From positions 1 through 64,000 of the forward strand of contig NBIV01000338.1 of NCBI GenBank assembly GCA_003194525.1: a stretch of DNA of 64,000 nucleotides, given 5' to 3'. This document shows positions 10,861 to 21,613 of the stretch, in pieces (the stretch's first letter is position 1; each line of letters starts with the position of its first letter). Origin of the DNA: Gracilariopsis chorda (lineage: Eukaryota; Rhodophyta; Florideophyceae; Gracilariales; Gracilariaceae). The notes under the pieces were generated by a model that was not told the DNA's origin, ran no database searches, and was given only the letters and a program-made list of their open reading frames with translations. Both the position numbers and the translations under genes were made by a program.

Positions 10861-12436
10861 CGTCCAACAGACGACGGAACGTCTCTTGATTGGCTCTTGA
10901 GCCAAGTACAAAAGATAGGTCGAGTTGTCTCGCGTATCCAAGAGCAGTTGGGCAGATGTACCACAAACCGTATGTATGATAGACGTCCCACAGGACACGA
11001 ACAGCGATCTTGGCGATGAAGTCGGTGTAGAAGACTACCCAGTAGCCGGCGAACGGATCGTTCGTAACAGCTGAACCCACGTAGTTCAAAGCAGGGAGAA
11101 GCTCCACAGCGCAACCATGAGGACTCACGATTTCATTCCAATGCCTCAGGATAGATATATAGCGCCCCACGCTGGAACGAAATCGCACGCAGTCAATCTC
11201 CAGCATCAGGTATGGCAGAAAGTACACAAGTCCTGATCTAGCGCACAGCTCTCTCCTTGGGACATATCTATAGAGAATGTTGTGTTTGTGCAAGAAGCGG
11301 AACTCCGAACGAATCTTGGGGTTGTCGAAGCCAAATGCTGCATTGGAGGCGCCGACTCCATGTCACTGTCAAAACTCAAGGTGAGCCAGGTTCTTGGCAT
11401 ATGCGTAGGCTTCTCCGCCATTGCGGGCATACCAGGTGTCAAAGCCCCAGTCATCGCTCAGGGGAACCGTCTCATTGACGCAGCGCATGAGCATGTACAC
11501 CAATCGCACGAATTGTGTGCTGGCCTCCGTTATCGACTCCCCATAATGGTGACTTGACGCGCTATCTGGCATGGCAAGGGGGCTCAAACAATCTTTCATG
11601 TATAAGGAAAACCATGGAACACCAGGAAGAAGTCTACTGGCGACAACGTAGCTCCCAATGAGATCCTCATTGCGGACAGGTGCGGGGAAGAATCAAGGGG
11701 CTCGTGCATACAAGTTCAAACTGTGCAAATGGGCACGCCACACAAACTCAGATTAGGGAGGGAACGAACTTCCAGGGATCGGTGGCTGCGGAGCGTATAC
11801 GCCAGGAGGCGGAAGGTACGCAGGAACCGCTGGGACAGAAGAGCTTTGCGGCAACGGCGTCGTTTGTGACAAACGTGTCGGATGATGATCAGAAGCGGTC
11901 GCGTTCTGAGCAGGAGGGTCAAGATCGTCATAGGACGTCTTTCAATTCACGTAGGGTGGAATGTTACTCATTGTGAGAACACAAGAACGAACGAGAACAA
12001 TTGAGAGAGTGAGGTCGGTACTGCCTGCGCATGTTGAACAACGAGAAGAGGTGCAGCGAAGTGCTTGGTGGACTCGCTTAATTGTGCACTTGCGTCGCGG
12101 GCGCTCCTCTCTTGAGAAAGAGGATGTGTAATACTTGGGATGCACTTCATTCGGAATGCCGAATATCCCCCAAGTTGAGGCGATGCAACTCATCAATGGA
12201 TGCTGAGGTTAGCGATCCTAAGTGACATCTATGAGAAGAACAGTCTCGCCGGTGGCACAATAGTGCAGTTGTACACCTGTACCACTCTGGAACTTGTTGC
12301 CATATAAATGGTTGATAATTTTCGCTAGTGCCAAATAGTGGCCAACCACCTGTGTAGGCCTGACAGTGAAGCCACAAAGCTGCCCCCGTGGGCCCAGTAA
12401 AGGGAGGCCCAAGTGAAGGAGGCGGAGCCCAACCAA
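10799..12436 (-). pseudogene. Unknown 546-codon frame with seven internal stops
   Basis: Four minus-strand ORFs (12218-12436, 11942-12196, 11369-11599 and 10799-11293) lie in a single reading frame without a shift. The joined frame starts with a globular part (HYLALAKIINHLYG, VQLHYCATGETVLLID), passes through a proline-rich linker near 11780-11900, and ends with a large aromatic-rich domain (DDWGFDTWYARNGGEA, ELLPALNYVGSAVTNDP, FYTDFIAKIAVRVLWDVYH). Internal stops are at 12218 (TAG), 12209 (TAA), 11942 (TGA), 11753 (TAA), 11693 (TGA), 11369 and 11363 (TGA). The composition is protein-like throughout. A retroelement gag or ORF1 is possible given the DIRS-like RT nearby on the other strand, but I do not recognise it. 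Confidence 0.5.
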
Positions 12437-12840
12437 GAACGGACTTCTTATCCAAATGGTAAACTTGAGGAATTGTCAGTTGCTACGACAACGGAGCCCA
12501 TAGCACCATCATCTAACGATATCTGAGCTACAGCTCTCTTTCCGAAGATGTTCTCACATTCCTGTCACCCCTGACCTCTTTTTCGCACCTTTTTCTTGGC
12601 ATTGCGTGTTGTTTTCTTAGGCTATCCTGTGCTAAACTTGTCACCGGCATCTCCGGACCCTCCAACAGCTCGACCATTTGTGCACTCAGGAGACGCCAAC
12701 GTTTGCCACCCGAGACTTTGTTTGTAGTTCGTTGCCCGCAAGGCCGCGCCCGCTTAAGCGGTTACTCCGTGGCCATCCACCCTTGCTGACGAGACCTTAC
12801 AGTCGTCGGTAAAATACCACAAAAAGAACAACCAAAGTTT
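12437..12840. other. No gene recognised
   Basis: No long frame and no recognisable motif. It separates the minus-strand unknown frame from the plus-strand RT, so it may be an element boundary, but I saw no terminal repeats. Confidence 0.4.
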
Positions 12841-13874
12841 TTGAACGGAGCTTTTGCGGTACCCAGAAGTGATAAGAAAACTCGGAGGCTGATTATTCAC
12901 GCTCGTAATGCGAATAAAGTCTTTATAGCGCCTGGTGAGACTGTTTTACCGAATCCCAGACCCCTTGTACGTTTGTGGAGGCCCTTTGAGCAAAAGCCAC
13001 TTGTTGGTAAATCGGGTATGGACAATCAATTACACTGAATAAAGATACCGGAGTGGCTAAGCCGCTATTTTAGTTTACCTCCGATAGAAAAGCGTGACTT
13101 AGAGCTATAAACGGTCATGCGTTATATGCCCATGGGGTGGTCACTCTCTGTTTTCGTGGCACAAAAAATTCATTGGAGGCGGCTGGAGTCTGCCGGAATG
13201 TCACCAAGGGACGAGATAACGGGGACTACCGGCGTTTCGGAATTGAGCTATGGAGCGTTTGTTGATGATTACTTCTCCCATGGAAAAAACATGGGATGAC
13301 CAATTAAAGCACTAAAGGCGGCTACAAGGGAATCTGAGTGATGTAGCTGCCGTGTCAACAACGACAGACGGTTTCATGGCCAAGGACAACAACTTGCGCC
13401 AAAGTTCTGGCACTCGAGGTTCACGAAAATGGGCTATTGTTTCCGAAATCGATATAGATGAGAGGTCTTATATCGCAAACGGTAAGCTTCGTGAGACAAA
13501 GACGCTGGAAATTGCATGAGCTGCTGTGTCTCTTGAAAATTTAGGCGTGGTTTCTTCTCTTACTTAGACCACTCCTCTTAGTGCTACAAATCGTTTATCG
13601 GTAGAGTGGATCTGGCTCCTGTACAGTTCAAACGACCAAGGTTTTGAGACGAGAACTCCAGCTTCTAGTCGACCTATCTGGGTTGATAAGCATTTGCATC
13701 ACCATACGATTTTGTGTCTATGTTGCGTCTACAGACGCACGTCTCTGGGGTTGTGGAGTTGTATATAGTCCGTTTGGAGACGCCCTACAACTGCTTTCTC
13801 AATCAACGGAACGCCAATTGTGGTGCAATGCCCCAAAGGGGAAAAACACCGAAAGACGTTCGGGATCTTCCTCT

Positions 13875-14440
13875 CACGAGGTGAACCCAGTTGGGTAGAG
13901 CCCTCCCAGAGGTGTCACGGCGAAGCCGGTTTGTAAGACCAGGGACACCTGTAGCGACTCGCGCAGGGAGGTGAAGGCGAAGAATCGGTATCCACGTGAG
14001 CGGGGTGTGATCCTCAGTAGAGGTATGTTTCCACGTAAGTGGGGGTGTGTGAGCGGATGGGCACACGAGGGCCGCGGATAGCGGGAGGTGCTACCCTAAA
14101 AAGGGGAAGAAGAAAGGGCGAAGTGGGTCGCGAGAGCGACGAACAGATACGGCGATGCCGGTAACAATATCCCTATACAGGGCGAAACACCAATATGATT
14201 GGAACAATTATATTCCCAAGGATGGGCTTCTTTAGATGTGCAAGGGGGTTAGATGTCCCGTGGTTTACGGCGTTTCCCTCCAAGGAGGAGTAGAGCACGC
14301 GCGCAACCGGCAACAACTAGAGCCAATTCCCCAGGTTGGGGTCCCTTGTTGGGGAAGGTTTACTGGTGCGACGGCAGTGCGCCGTCGCACTAAGTACTAG
14401 CTTCCCAGAAATGGGTGTGTAAATAATAAATAATATTGAC
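13875..14440. other. GC-rich hairpin-rich insert inside the RNase H region
   Basis: This block breaks the RNase H domain and has no coding potential. It contains near-repeats of CCACGTRAGYGGGGTGTG (two copies, about 13992 and 14031), several short stem-loops, and ends with two hairpins. It could be a small non-autonomous element or structured RNA gene. I found no match to a class I can name. Confidence 0.35.
14366..14390. repeat. Perfect 10-bp-stem hairpin
   Basis: GTGCGACGGC, a 5-base loop AGTGC, then GCCGTCGCAC. It lies near the right end of the GC-rich insert. Confidence 0.85.
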
Positions 14441-14957
14441 TAAAATACTCCACATTTCGTGGCAACATCCACTACTGTGGCCAACCGCCAATTGAACCAA
14501 AACCGTGTCCCACGTTTCCATATCCACCATAGTGGGGCGTAGTTCATATACACACTACACAACCGATAATATCGGGAAAGCGTTCAAGTACCAAGAATCC
14601 CTCCCTGAGGGCGTTGCACTACACCAATTGCAATTGGTATCCTCTCCAAAATGGAAACTCGCCATCCAGCACCGTTGGCGCAAAAGAATGCCGATTCATC
14701 TTCTCAAAGGCGAGGCCCTGCTTTTTGGGATATGGTGGTTACTCCGAGAGCACAAAAATTATGGGACACGGGTGATTGCGTTTCTTGATGATCAAGCACA
14801 AATTGGTGCTCTTCGTAAGTACCGTAGCAGTGTCATGAGATTTAATCGAGCATGTTGCCACAAAACAGCTTTACTCCTCGCCAGCTACTTATTAAGGCAT
14901 TGTATCTATGTCCTAGGCGATGCAAAACAAGCTGAAAGGCCCCAATACACTGTATGA

Positions 14958-16621
14958 ATTTGCCCACAAACAAGTAAAGCCGTCAAAGTTGCAAAACTAT
15001 AACAATTATTTTCAAGAGTCTTTGACGTGTTTGACAACTTTCAACGAGTCAGAAAGGCATTTGCAAACTTCTAGAGACGTCTAGCGGCTATATACACGTT
15101 ATTGTGGGGAAGCTGTATCAACAAAAATCATGATTGGAAGTCTTAGGAGACATTGCAGACGTAAAGTGCTGGTAAAGGCTAAATGGCGTAACTACAAAGA
15201 ATGAAGACGCTTTTTGCGCTACTTTGGCGTAGATTGGGTTTGATTTGATCATTGAGTGTGATAAAAAAGTTTTTGTATACGTGAAAGCATATGTTATGCT
15301 TAGCCATGACCACAAAGATATTTAAGTTGTGCTGCCTTTGTTTTATAAAGAGAACCTCAGCTTAGAAAAATTATTACAATGGAAGTTTGGCGATTTCATA
15401 TCGTTTAATTCTTCAACCCGCATGTAACACTATACCACGATATAGATTACGATGGATAAACGCAGACGAAACAAAATGGTGACCATTCGACTTTATCTGG
15501 TCGCAACGCTATGAAGAAAACTGATCGAGCGTTGAAAAATTGAAGCACGCATAAACCTCTTTCTGAACGCATTTTCACGGTTGAAGGTGATATTATGAGT
15601 CTTTATTGAATGATTGGCGTTTAATTTTAATGTTACGCCTCACACGTTGCAATTCCGAGGTGCAACCACTGAAACTTTACTTAGACGTCCCAGCTATCAG
15701 AGTATCAATTATCGTTGACTTCGGCACGTGGAAAACAATTTCAAGCTATATATTAAATCTTACAGACTTTACAAAACCTAAAAAAGCCACCACCATATGA
15801 TCGTGCAGTAGCTTTGAGGCGGTAGTTATCAAACCACTTTCGCTTTTCAACGTGCCGTTTCCATCTTGGGCCGAGGTTGAAGGACCTTCAAGTTGTGTCA
15901 TGAGTGCACCACGGAACTGGAATTTTGAAGAAGTCGTGCTGAGGAGAATTTAAGAGTAGCAGTAGTAGACCAACGGTCTAAGTTAGCATGTGTGCAGAAG
16001 TATGGCTATGGCTAGGGCTGGAAGTATAAATACGTAAATAAAGTGCATGGGTTTTAGGAGAGGGCATGAAAATTGGTTCAAGTTTATTGATGGATGGAGG
16101 CGCTTGCTGATGCCTTGTACGGTTTTCTGAATATATTAGTTTCATACTCAAGGCAAATGTTGTTGTCAAAAATCATCATGTGCAAACCGTTCTTTTAGTT
16201 GTCTTAGGAAATAGCGTGTAGCCTCAGTTCTGAACGAGTGTAGTGAGCTGGCAAAAGTTTTCAAGTAAGAAATGATTTTTCTAATGCGCAGTACGCGTTT
16301 GCGTCGGTTGGGAGAAGCACTGGGCACTTTTCGTTCATTAACCCACTGAAGAAAAATTCTTTTGCCAATTCACGCTATTGGCTCTGTACGATAGGTTACT
16401 CCCAGAACGTTGTCGGCAAGGCTACGAATGAGGTGATTATGATCAGCGTTCTCGAATATCAACATCGCAGTTCCCAGTACTTCTGACGAGCCACAAGATA
16501 TGAGAACTATCATTGTAATGCTATCATGTCCTGACACGACTGATAATAGGGTACGCTACGCAAGTGAGCGCCAACCATATTGCGGGCCGCCAGAGAAAAA
16601 TGAACAGGCACAAAGACCTCT
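14958..16621. other. AT-rich, no gene recognised
   Basis: Only short frames on both strands with no recognisable motif. I see no clear terminal repeats. Confidence 0.4.
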
Positions 16622-16745
16622 GTTCAGCTGTACGCGCAGTTTGGGTCAAGAAAAAGCAAAACAAAAACCATAGATGATGGGCACTAGAGCTCTGACTCTT
16701 TCGGAAGTAGAGCTTGCCTTTACTGAAACAATACATAACGTGCCG
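16622..16745 (+). repeat. Dispersed short element, copy 1
   Basis: The segment CAGCTGTACGCGCAGTTTGG, the run GCAAAACAAAAAC, and then GTAGAGCTTGCC and TACTGAAACAATAC match the short element at 27480-27582 in the same order. This copy has about 30 extra bases in the middle and a degenerate right end. Confidence 0.65.
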
Positions 16746-17060
16746 GTGTCTCGTATTCGTGACCGTTGCACGGCTTCGAACTAGCGCTGATGCTTATTGT
16801 CAGCTGTCATCCGTTCGTTTTTTTTTGGCCTGAGACACAAAGCTTTGACTTGCGTAACTTGACCATGGGGTTGCTATGAGCTGCGACGCCAATAGACAAA
16901 ACTGCACAGCTTCTGGGCTTCTGTTATGCTTTGAAGGTCACGGGTCGTGCATAAGAAGTCTTCCAAGAGACCTAGGAGGTCCTCTAGTGCATTTGATAGG
17001 GGATCCCAGAATCTGGATTACACCATCTTGCTTCCTGGTTCCCTTCAATGCCTTGGCATT
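16746..17060. other. Flank of the Gypsy element, no LTR recognised
   Basis: A 3' LTR of the minus-strand Gypsy would be expected about here. I could not find a matching partner on the other side, so the LTR is either lost or too diverged to see by eye. Confidence 0.35.
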
Positions 17061-18324
17061 TTAATCTGTGTTCTTACTGTGGTCAGCATATTCCAGCAGC
17101 TGTGGATCAATTTCCTGGTTGTCTTTTGCAGCGCGGTAAAACAATAATCTACTGACATGCACCACTTCCTTCTTGCCTTTGATTAGGTCCTTGACTTCAT
17201 ATACCCTGTTTGATTTGCACGCTACAACCTGATGCAGCCCACACCACCTGAATTGAAGCGTTTGACCGTGCTTCTGCGCTATGCGTACCAGCAAATAGTC
17301 CTCAATTATGGAGTTGGTGGCAATGATATTCGTTCTCGCGTTAAGGAGGTCAATTGTTTTCTGTTGGCGTTTCGATACCTGTATCTGTATCGATCGGTGC
17401 ATTCCGTTCAGGGGCTTTTGGGTGCGTTCAATATCCCGAACCTTCCGGGCTCGGACCTTGGAAAGGGTGGGCAGCAGAGTGTATTTGTCTAACGGTAACG
17501 ACTGAAGGAGAGTTCTAGAAGGCTTATGACTTGTTAACACCTCAAAAAAGAGTTCTACACACCGCCTGTTTTTCTTGGGAAAGTCCTAGTCCCTTGTAAG
17601 GGGCTTGGTTCAGAATAATTTGTACGCATTCCGTCACCACAGGCCAATCCTTCGCTGAAAGTCGAAACTCATGTAATGCAGCAGTACATGCTCGCAACAT
17701 TTCCCTGCACGCACTCTCAACGGCACCATTCGCCCATGGATATAAAGCCGTTGTAAAATGGTGGTTGAATTTGAGTTCTTTCGCAATGGCTTGCAGGAGC
17801 TTATTCTTGAAGAGCGTAACCTTGTCTGATACCCACCAATCCACGACTTCAAACGTTGCTACCAATGATGTGATTGCTTCGGCCGCTTCTGCGCTGGTAG
17901 CAGCGGAAAAGGCCCAGGGCTAGGTGTAAAAGCTCATATCATCTCTCAAGTTTAATACGTACAGCTCTTGAGCCACACTTTCGCCTGTGAATAGAAAGTC
18001 AAAATGAACGACCTTGTTTGGTCTCTAACCTTGTAGAGCGAATCGTAATGGTCTTAGCATTACCTCTTCAGATCGTGTGGTTATGCAGTGCAGGAATCCT
18101 TTTAAAAATGCTTCTCTGTCACTGGGCATGCCATTCCACTTGAAGTTCTGGCGAATCATACTCTCCGCGGCCTCTTTTCTTCGGTTTCCAACGCTGCCAA
18201 AGTGGGAAAGGATCAATATCTGTATCTTTAGTTCTGTCGCCCGTGATGTGACCCAAATAGGAGAACCCTCATACAGTAGTCTCTCTGGATCTTTTCGTAC
18301 GAAGCCCAGTGGGTTGTGGTTCAC
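17061..18324 (-). pseudogene. Gypsy integrase, three fragments
   Basis: 18324-18025 carries the zinc-binding and early core region (RQNFKWNGMPSDREAFLKGF). 17865-17542 has the DDE core: VSDKVTLFKN with the second Asp and HHFTTALYPWANGAVES with the catalytic Glu. 17540-17061 has the C-terminal barrel (QFRWCGLHQVV, KEVVHVSRLLFY). A shift separates the last two fragments at about 17541, and the first catalytic Asp lies in the unreadable part near 17950. It would insert the cDNA of the Gypsy element but is clearly inactive. Confidence 0.8.
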
Positions 18325-18453
18325 TTGTGCCGCTCAAAACTCTTCTAAGTCTGGCCATTCGATCTTCTCTGTCGGTGGCGCACTATATGCTACAGTGTTC
18401 ATCAAGCTGCTGATCTTGGCTGTGCCGAGCGTGTCTTTCCGATAAACCTTTGT

Positions 18454-18898
18454 CTATCGCGTCAGTGAGTCGGCGAAGACGTTTTCAGCACCAGGTATGT
18501 GCTCGATGGTATACTCAAGACGAGAGAGAAATACTGCCCATCGCTGTACTTTTGGCACTATGTGCTGTCCTAAAGAGGGTTGAATGCTAGCGGCGCAAAC
18601 ACAAATAGCAAGTTCCGGTGATCGTTGGAGACATGAAAGGGGTGCTGTTCCAGATACAAGTAACAAAACTCGTCAAATGTCTTTACTATCACGTACCCTT
18701 CCTGCTCATACGTGTTCGACTTGGCTTGAGCACGTTTGAACACTCCTCCAAGAAATACCAACGGTTCTTGTTCTTGAGATGCAAGCGGTTCTTCAGCGTG
18801 TCTGGCTTTGCCTGATTGACTACACCAGACCAATGGTTATGGAAGGCGTCCGTAAACACACAAATTATATTACCAGTTCGAAAATACGAGAGATACAC
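18454..18898 (-). pseudogene. Gypsy RNase H, fragmented
   Basis: Frame pieces read CVFTDAFHNHWSGVV (first catalytic Asp), NTYEQEGYVIVKTFDEF (Glu region), VSNDHRNLLFVF (the DHRNL block) and VQRWAVFLSRLEYTIEHIPG followed by NVFADSLTR (late catalytic Asp). The order is that of Gypsy RNase H. Two frames are used, with a shift near 18700, and a TAG follows at 18454-18456. Confidence 0.8.
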
Positions 18899-19299
18899 TG
18901 CATTACGTAAGCTGTTCTGTATATCTTTAAGTGCTTGTGCGTGTTTCCGGCCCCACGATAGCTCTCAGAGCGCCATCCCTTATTACTCTCTTCTTCCGCC
19001 GCCGCGCTTTTGTGTATGCTTTTTCGAGCACCTTATTCAACGGAGCTATATGTCTGTCGAAGTCTGGAACTACTGTAGCCATCTATGGTGTGGACTGGAA
19101 GCGGGGGAGGCGCGCGAGTTCAATCAGACACCTGCCGGTCTCTCTAACTTTACGGCGCCTCTGCGAGCCCTCTTGTAGGGCTCCTGGGTTGATACTGCTA
19201 CCTAAAGACTCATCAGCACGCACACCCAATTGCGTAGGTGTGCGTCAGCTGGCGTGTGTGTGCACAGGCGTGCTTAGGCGCGCATCAAGCCAATATAGA

Positions 19300-20592
19300 C
19301 TATGCTAACGTTATTATCTCGAGAGGGGAGTACAGTTTGAATCCGTTTGAATTCAGTCCAGGCGTTGAATCGCACTGGACCGTAGAGTGCATCACGACAT
19401 ATGGACAGCAATTTATGAATTCGCAAAGCTCGCCGACCATTATAGGCTCATGCATATCTTTCAGGCCCTCTACCTTGGCTGAGTGTATTGTGTAACCCTC
19501 TCCGCTAACTGTTTTCCTGCAACATCTGATTTCCTTCGCATAGAGATGGCTCTTCTTTGCTAAAACGAACAGTCTATTCTCTTGATGTTTATCTAGGAAA
19601 CGTCGCAAGATGCGTAACAACGTTGGCTCGTGACGAGTGTGAAGGTTGAAGTCGTCTATCCACACTTTCAAGTTCTCACGAAGTTCCTTAAGTAGTGGTT
19701 CCACTGATGATTGAAAATGAGCATCCACGTTGGTGAGACCCGGTATGACTCTGGTTGACGAATGCGTTCCGTCAGGACAAACCAAACCGCACGCTGTACA
19801 TCATTCAAGGTGGAACGGTAGTTGTCAGTACCCGTGTATGAAGTCAATCACGGCAAAGCACTCACTTTCAGCAAAATCCTGAATCTCAGAATCCCCAAGT
19901 GGAGCATTGGCCATTACTGCTTCACCATAGCTGCATGCACTGGTCTGAGATTGATGATACAGCATCAAAACTGGGCCTTTTGAACCACTTTTTGGTATAA
20001 GCATAGGCGCCGTCTGCCATCCTGCGAGGGGGTTCGGAACAAAGATGATAAGTACCACAGGATAGCCGTAAAGGCTTTGAGGAAGGTTCGTCGCGGCGCT
20101 GGGTACTTACACGCATTGAACTTCACCAGCCTTGTATCCGGATCAAGGGTGATTTGCATTGGCGGGGTATTGGCTGGGTATGAGTTGCAAGCTTTAGTCA
20201 AAAGCCGACTTGAATTCTGTAAAGAGCTTTCTAGGCTCCTCTGTGCCCTTGCTAGACATACCGTTGGCCATGGTCTCACTCACCAGACCTCTCAACGCTT
20301 TTTCAAGATCCTCCGGGTGACCTCTCCCGAGATCGATGTATACTTGGCTAATGCACAAGACGTCGTCTCTCTCAGTTGCACTACTACGGAAGGTACATTC
20401 ATTCATCAATGATGCTATGGTTCCGTGGGTCTTGTTCGTTCTTCTCTTCTCGTCAGCTGCAAGCTTTTGCGAAATGTTAATGACCCCATCATTTTGGTCG
20501 TATGCAGTCGCCAGAAGGGCTTTATTATTGCATCCAATCGATTGTAACACTGGGCGCTGAATAATGACATATTCCAGCTCGGCCTTTCCCAC
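19300..20592 (-). pseudogene. Gypsy reverse transcriptase, fragmented
   Basis: 20592-20194 covers the protease-RT linker and RT start. 20058-19825 has NPLAGWQTAPMLIPK and FAVIDFIHGY (first catalytic Asp region). 19785-19300 has STRVIPGLTNVDAHFQ, the catalytic VWIDDFNLHT, and the thumb region with IRCCRKTVSGEGY. The catalytic Asp pair is retained, but frameshifts near 20060-20190 and 19800 and a degenerate thumb break the enzyme. Confidence 0.8.
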
Positions 20593-20595
20593 CTT

Positions 20596-20859
20596 CTAGT
20601 CTATGGAGCGGAGTATGAGCGTAAAGCCATGTCGGAATTGGAGCTGTACATCTATTATTAATTGTTGGGTACAGTGAGTGCTAGCATCCCCCGCTGCCGC
20701 TGTGGCGATTCCGCTGTATTTGTGTGGCGAGTCCAACTGATTTATGCGCACTTGTGAATCTGCGTTCTGGATGTACTTAAAAATTGCTGACGTAAGAAGG
20801 TTAATGTCTGAGCCCTGGTCAACCAATAAGAGTGTCTCTATGGATCCATCACAAAACAT
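20596..20859 (-). pseudogene. Gypsy aspartic protease
   Basis: The frame reads LLLVDQGSDINLL, an aspartic-protease active site in which the usual D-T/S-G is D-Q-G. The catalytic Asp is kept but the neighbouring Thr/Ser is replaced. It lies directly upstream of the RT in the element's orientation. Confidence 0.6.
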
Positions 20860-20984
20860 GGCAATTAAAAGTGACGAATGGAAAATCTACGTTGTCCGCC
20901 GCAATGCGATCGGCTCTGCCTCTGGGAGTTTCGCCTTTATCTTCGTTCTTCTATGTTGTCTTTCTTCTTCGCTCTTATCACCTT

Positions 20985-21120
20985 GCGGAATTTTTTTCCG
21001 AAGAGTTAGGACACTCTTTGACCCAGTGGCGCCCGTCAAAGTCTGTACTAAGACATTCCGGAAGATCTTCATTCCTTTTTTTGCCGTGTTTCTTAGCTAA
21101 AAATGTCTTGAAAGCGTGCC
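20985..21120 (-). pseudogene. Gypsy gag zinc-knuckle region
   Basis: The minus strand reads ECLSTDFDGRHWVKECP near 21040. The GRHWVKEC end fits a CCHC zinc knuckle of gag, but the expected CX2C start is missing and only one Cys precedes. A lysine-rich stretch comes before it, as is usual for the nucleocapsid part. Confidence 0.55.
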
Positions 21121-21286
21121 TCTTGTCCTGACTACGCTTTAGCGCGCTTTGCCAATGGGAATTTTTGCTGCTTTTGTCGTGTTTTCGGAGGCCTTCATTC
21201 GAGCCAGTGGATCGGGAAAAGATATTAGATCTTTCGCTAGCTGAATCGGCTACTGATTTTTATATATTTTCGACTTTTTCGCTTGT

Positions 21287-21291
21287 ACAGT
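21287..21291. repeat. Copia target-site duplication, left copy (ACAGT)
   Basis: ACAGT directly precedes the 5' LTR and is found again directly after the 3' LTR at 26437-26441. Confidence 0.9.
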
Positions 21292-21610
21292 TGTGAGACT
21301 ACGCTGTTGCGGAGCACGGAGGGCTCCATGAATTCGAAGTGATGTAATGCAAATCACAAATCTATTGATTAATACAAGTTTGAATAGGGCGACAGCGCCC
21401 ATTGCAATTATCAGCATGAACGAGGCCAGACAGCGCCCACGCGAACAGGCACAAGCTCGAAGATACAAAAGGCCTAGCCTTAGGCCGAGTAAACCTGATG
21501 GAGTCGAGCAGCGACGAGCACAGCATTGTGCTGACCTGTTTGATTGCCCTGAGCCAACTTTGCAGACACATCCCTACGTCATGAATCACTACAATGACCA
21601 AACTGTGACA
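21292..21610 (+). repeat. Copia 5' LTR
   Basis: 319 bp, TGTGAGACTACG at the start and AACTGTGACA at the end. An ATG at 21347 opens a frame that runs through the whole LTR into gag. A TGG at 21615 just inside could be the start of the primer-binding site, which would then overlap an in-frame ATG at 21614. Confidence 0.95.
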
Positions 21611-21613
21611 GTT

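Larger units (their letters stand above)
12841..14957 (+). pseudogene. DIRS-like retroelement RT and RNase H, decayed
   Basis: The plus frame starts with RSDKKTRRLIIHARNAN, an RT fingers motif, continues with IKIPEWLSRYFSLPP and RYMPMGWSLSVFVAQ (the PMGWS block) and has AFVDDYFSHG, the catalytic Asp pair, near 13260. Stops at 13036-13038 (TGA) and near 13105 (TAA) interrupt the frame. An RNase H-like part follows: ASTDARLWGCGVVYS near 13720 and, after about 600 bases of unrelated DNA, FLDDQAQIGALRKYRSS near 14800 with a remnant of the usual N-x-A-D tail. RT of this style with a KGRSS-type RNase H block is known from tyrosine-recombinase retroelements and dinoflagellate RT families. I saw no recombinase domain here. 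Confidence 0.6.
17061..21120 (-). mobile_element. Decayed Gypsy retrotransposon, minus strand
   Basis: Minus-strand modules appear in the order expected for Gypsy: gag zinc knuckle (about 21040), protease (20596-20859), RT (19300-20592), RNase H (18454-18898) and integrase (17061-18324). Frames change repeatedly and several stops occur. A minus-strand frame continues beyond the Copia insertion (26442-26620) when the Copia and one copy of its target duplication are removed, so the gag 5' part probably lies there. LTRs were not found. The integrase motifs (FTTALYPWANGAVE) belong to a branch known from oomycetes and various algae. Confidence 0.8.

Noticed and set aside
13740..14330. Possible group I intron (TATATAGTCC and CAACTAGAGCC resemble core motifs)
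   Set aside because: The two motifs are in the wrong order for a group I core and no P3-P8 pairing could be built around them.
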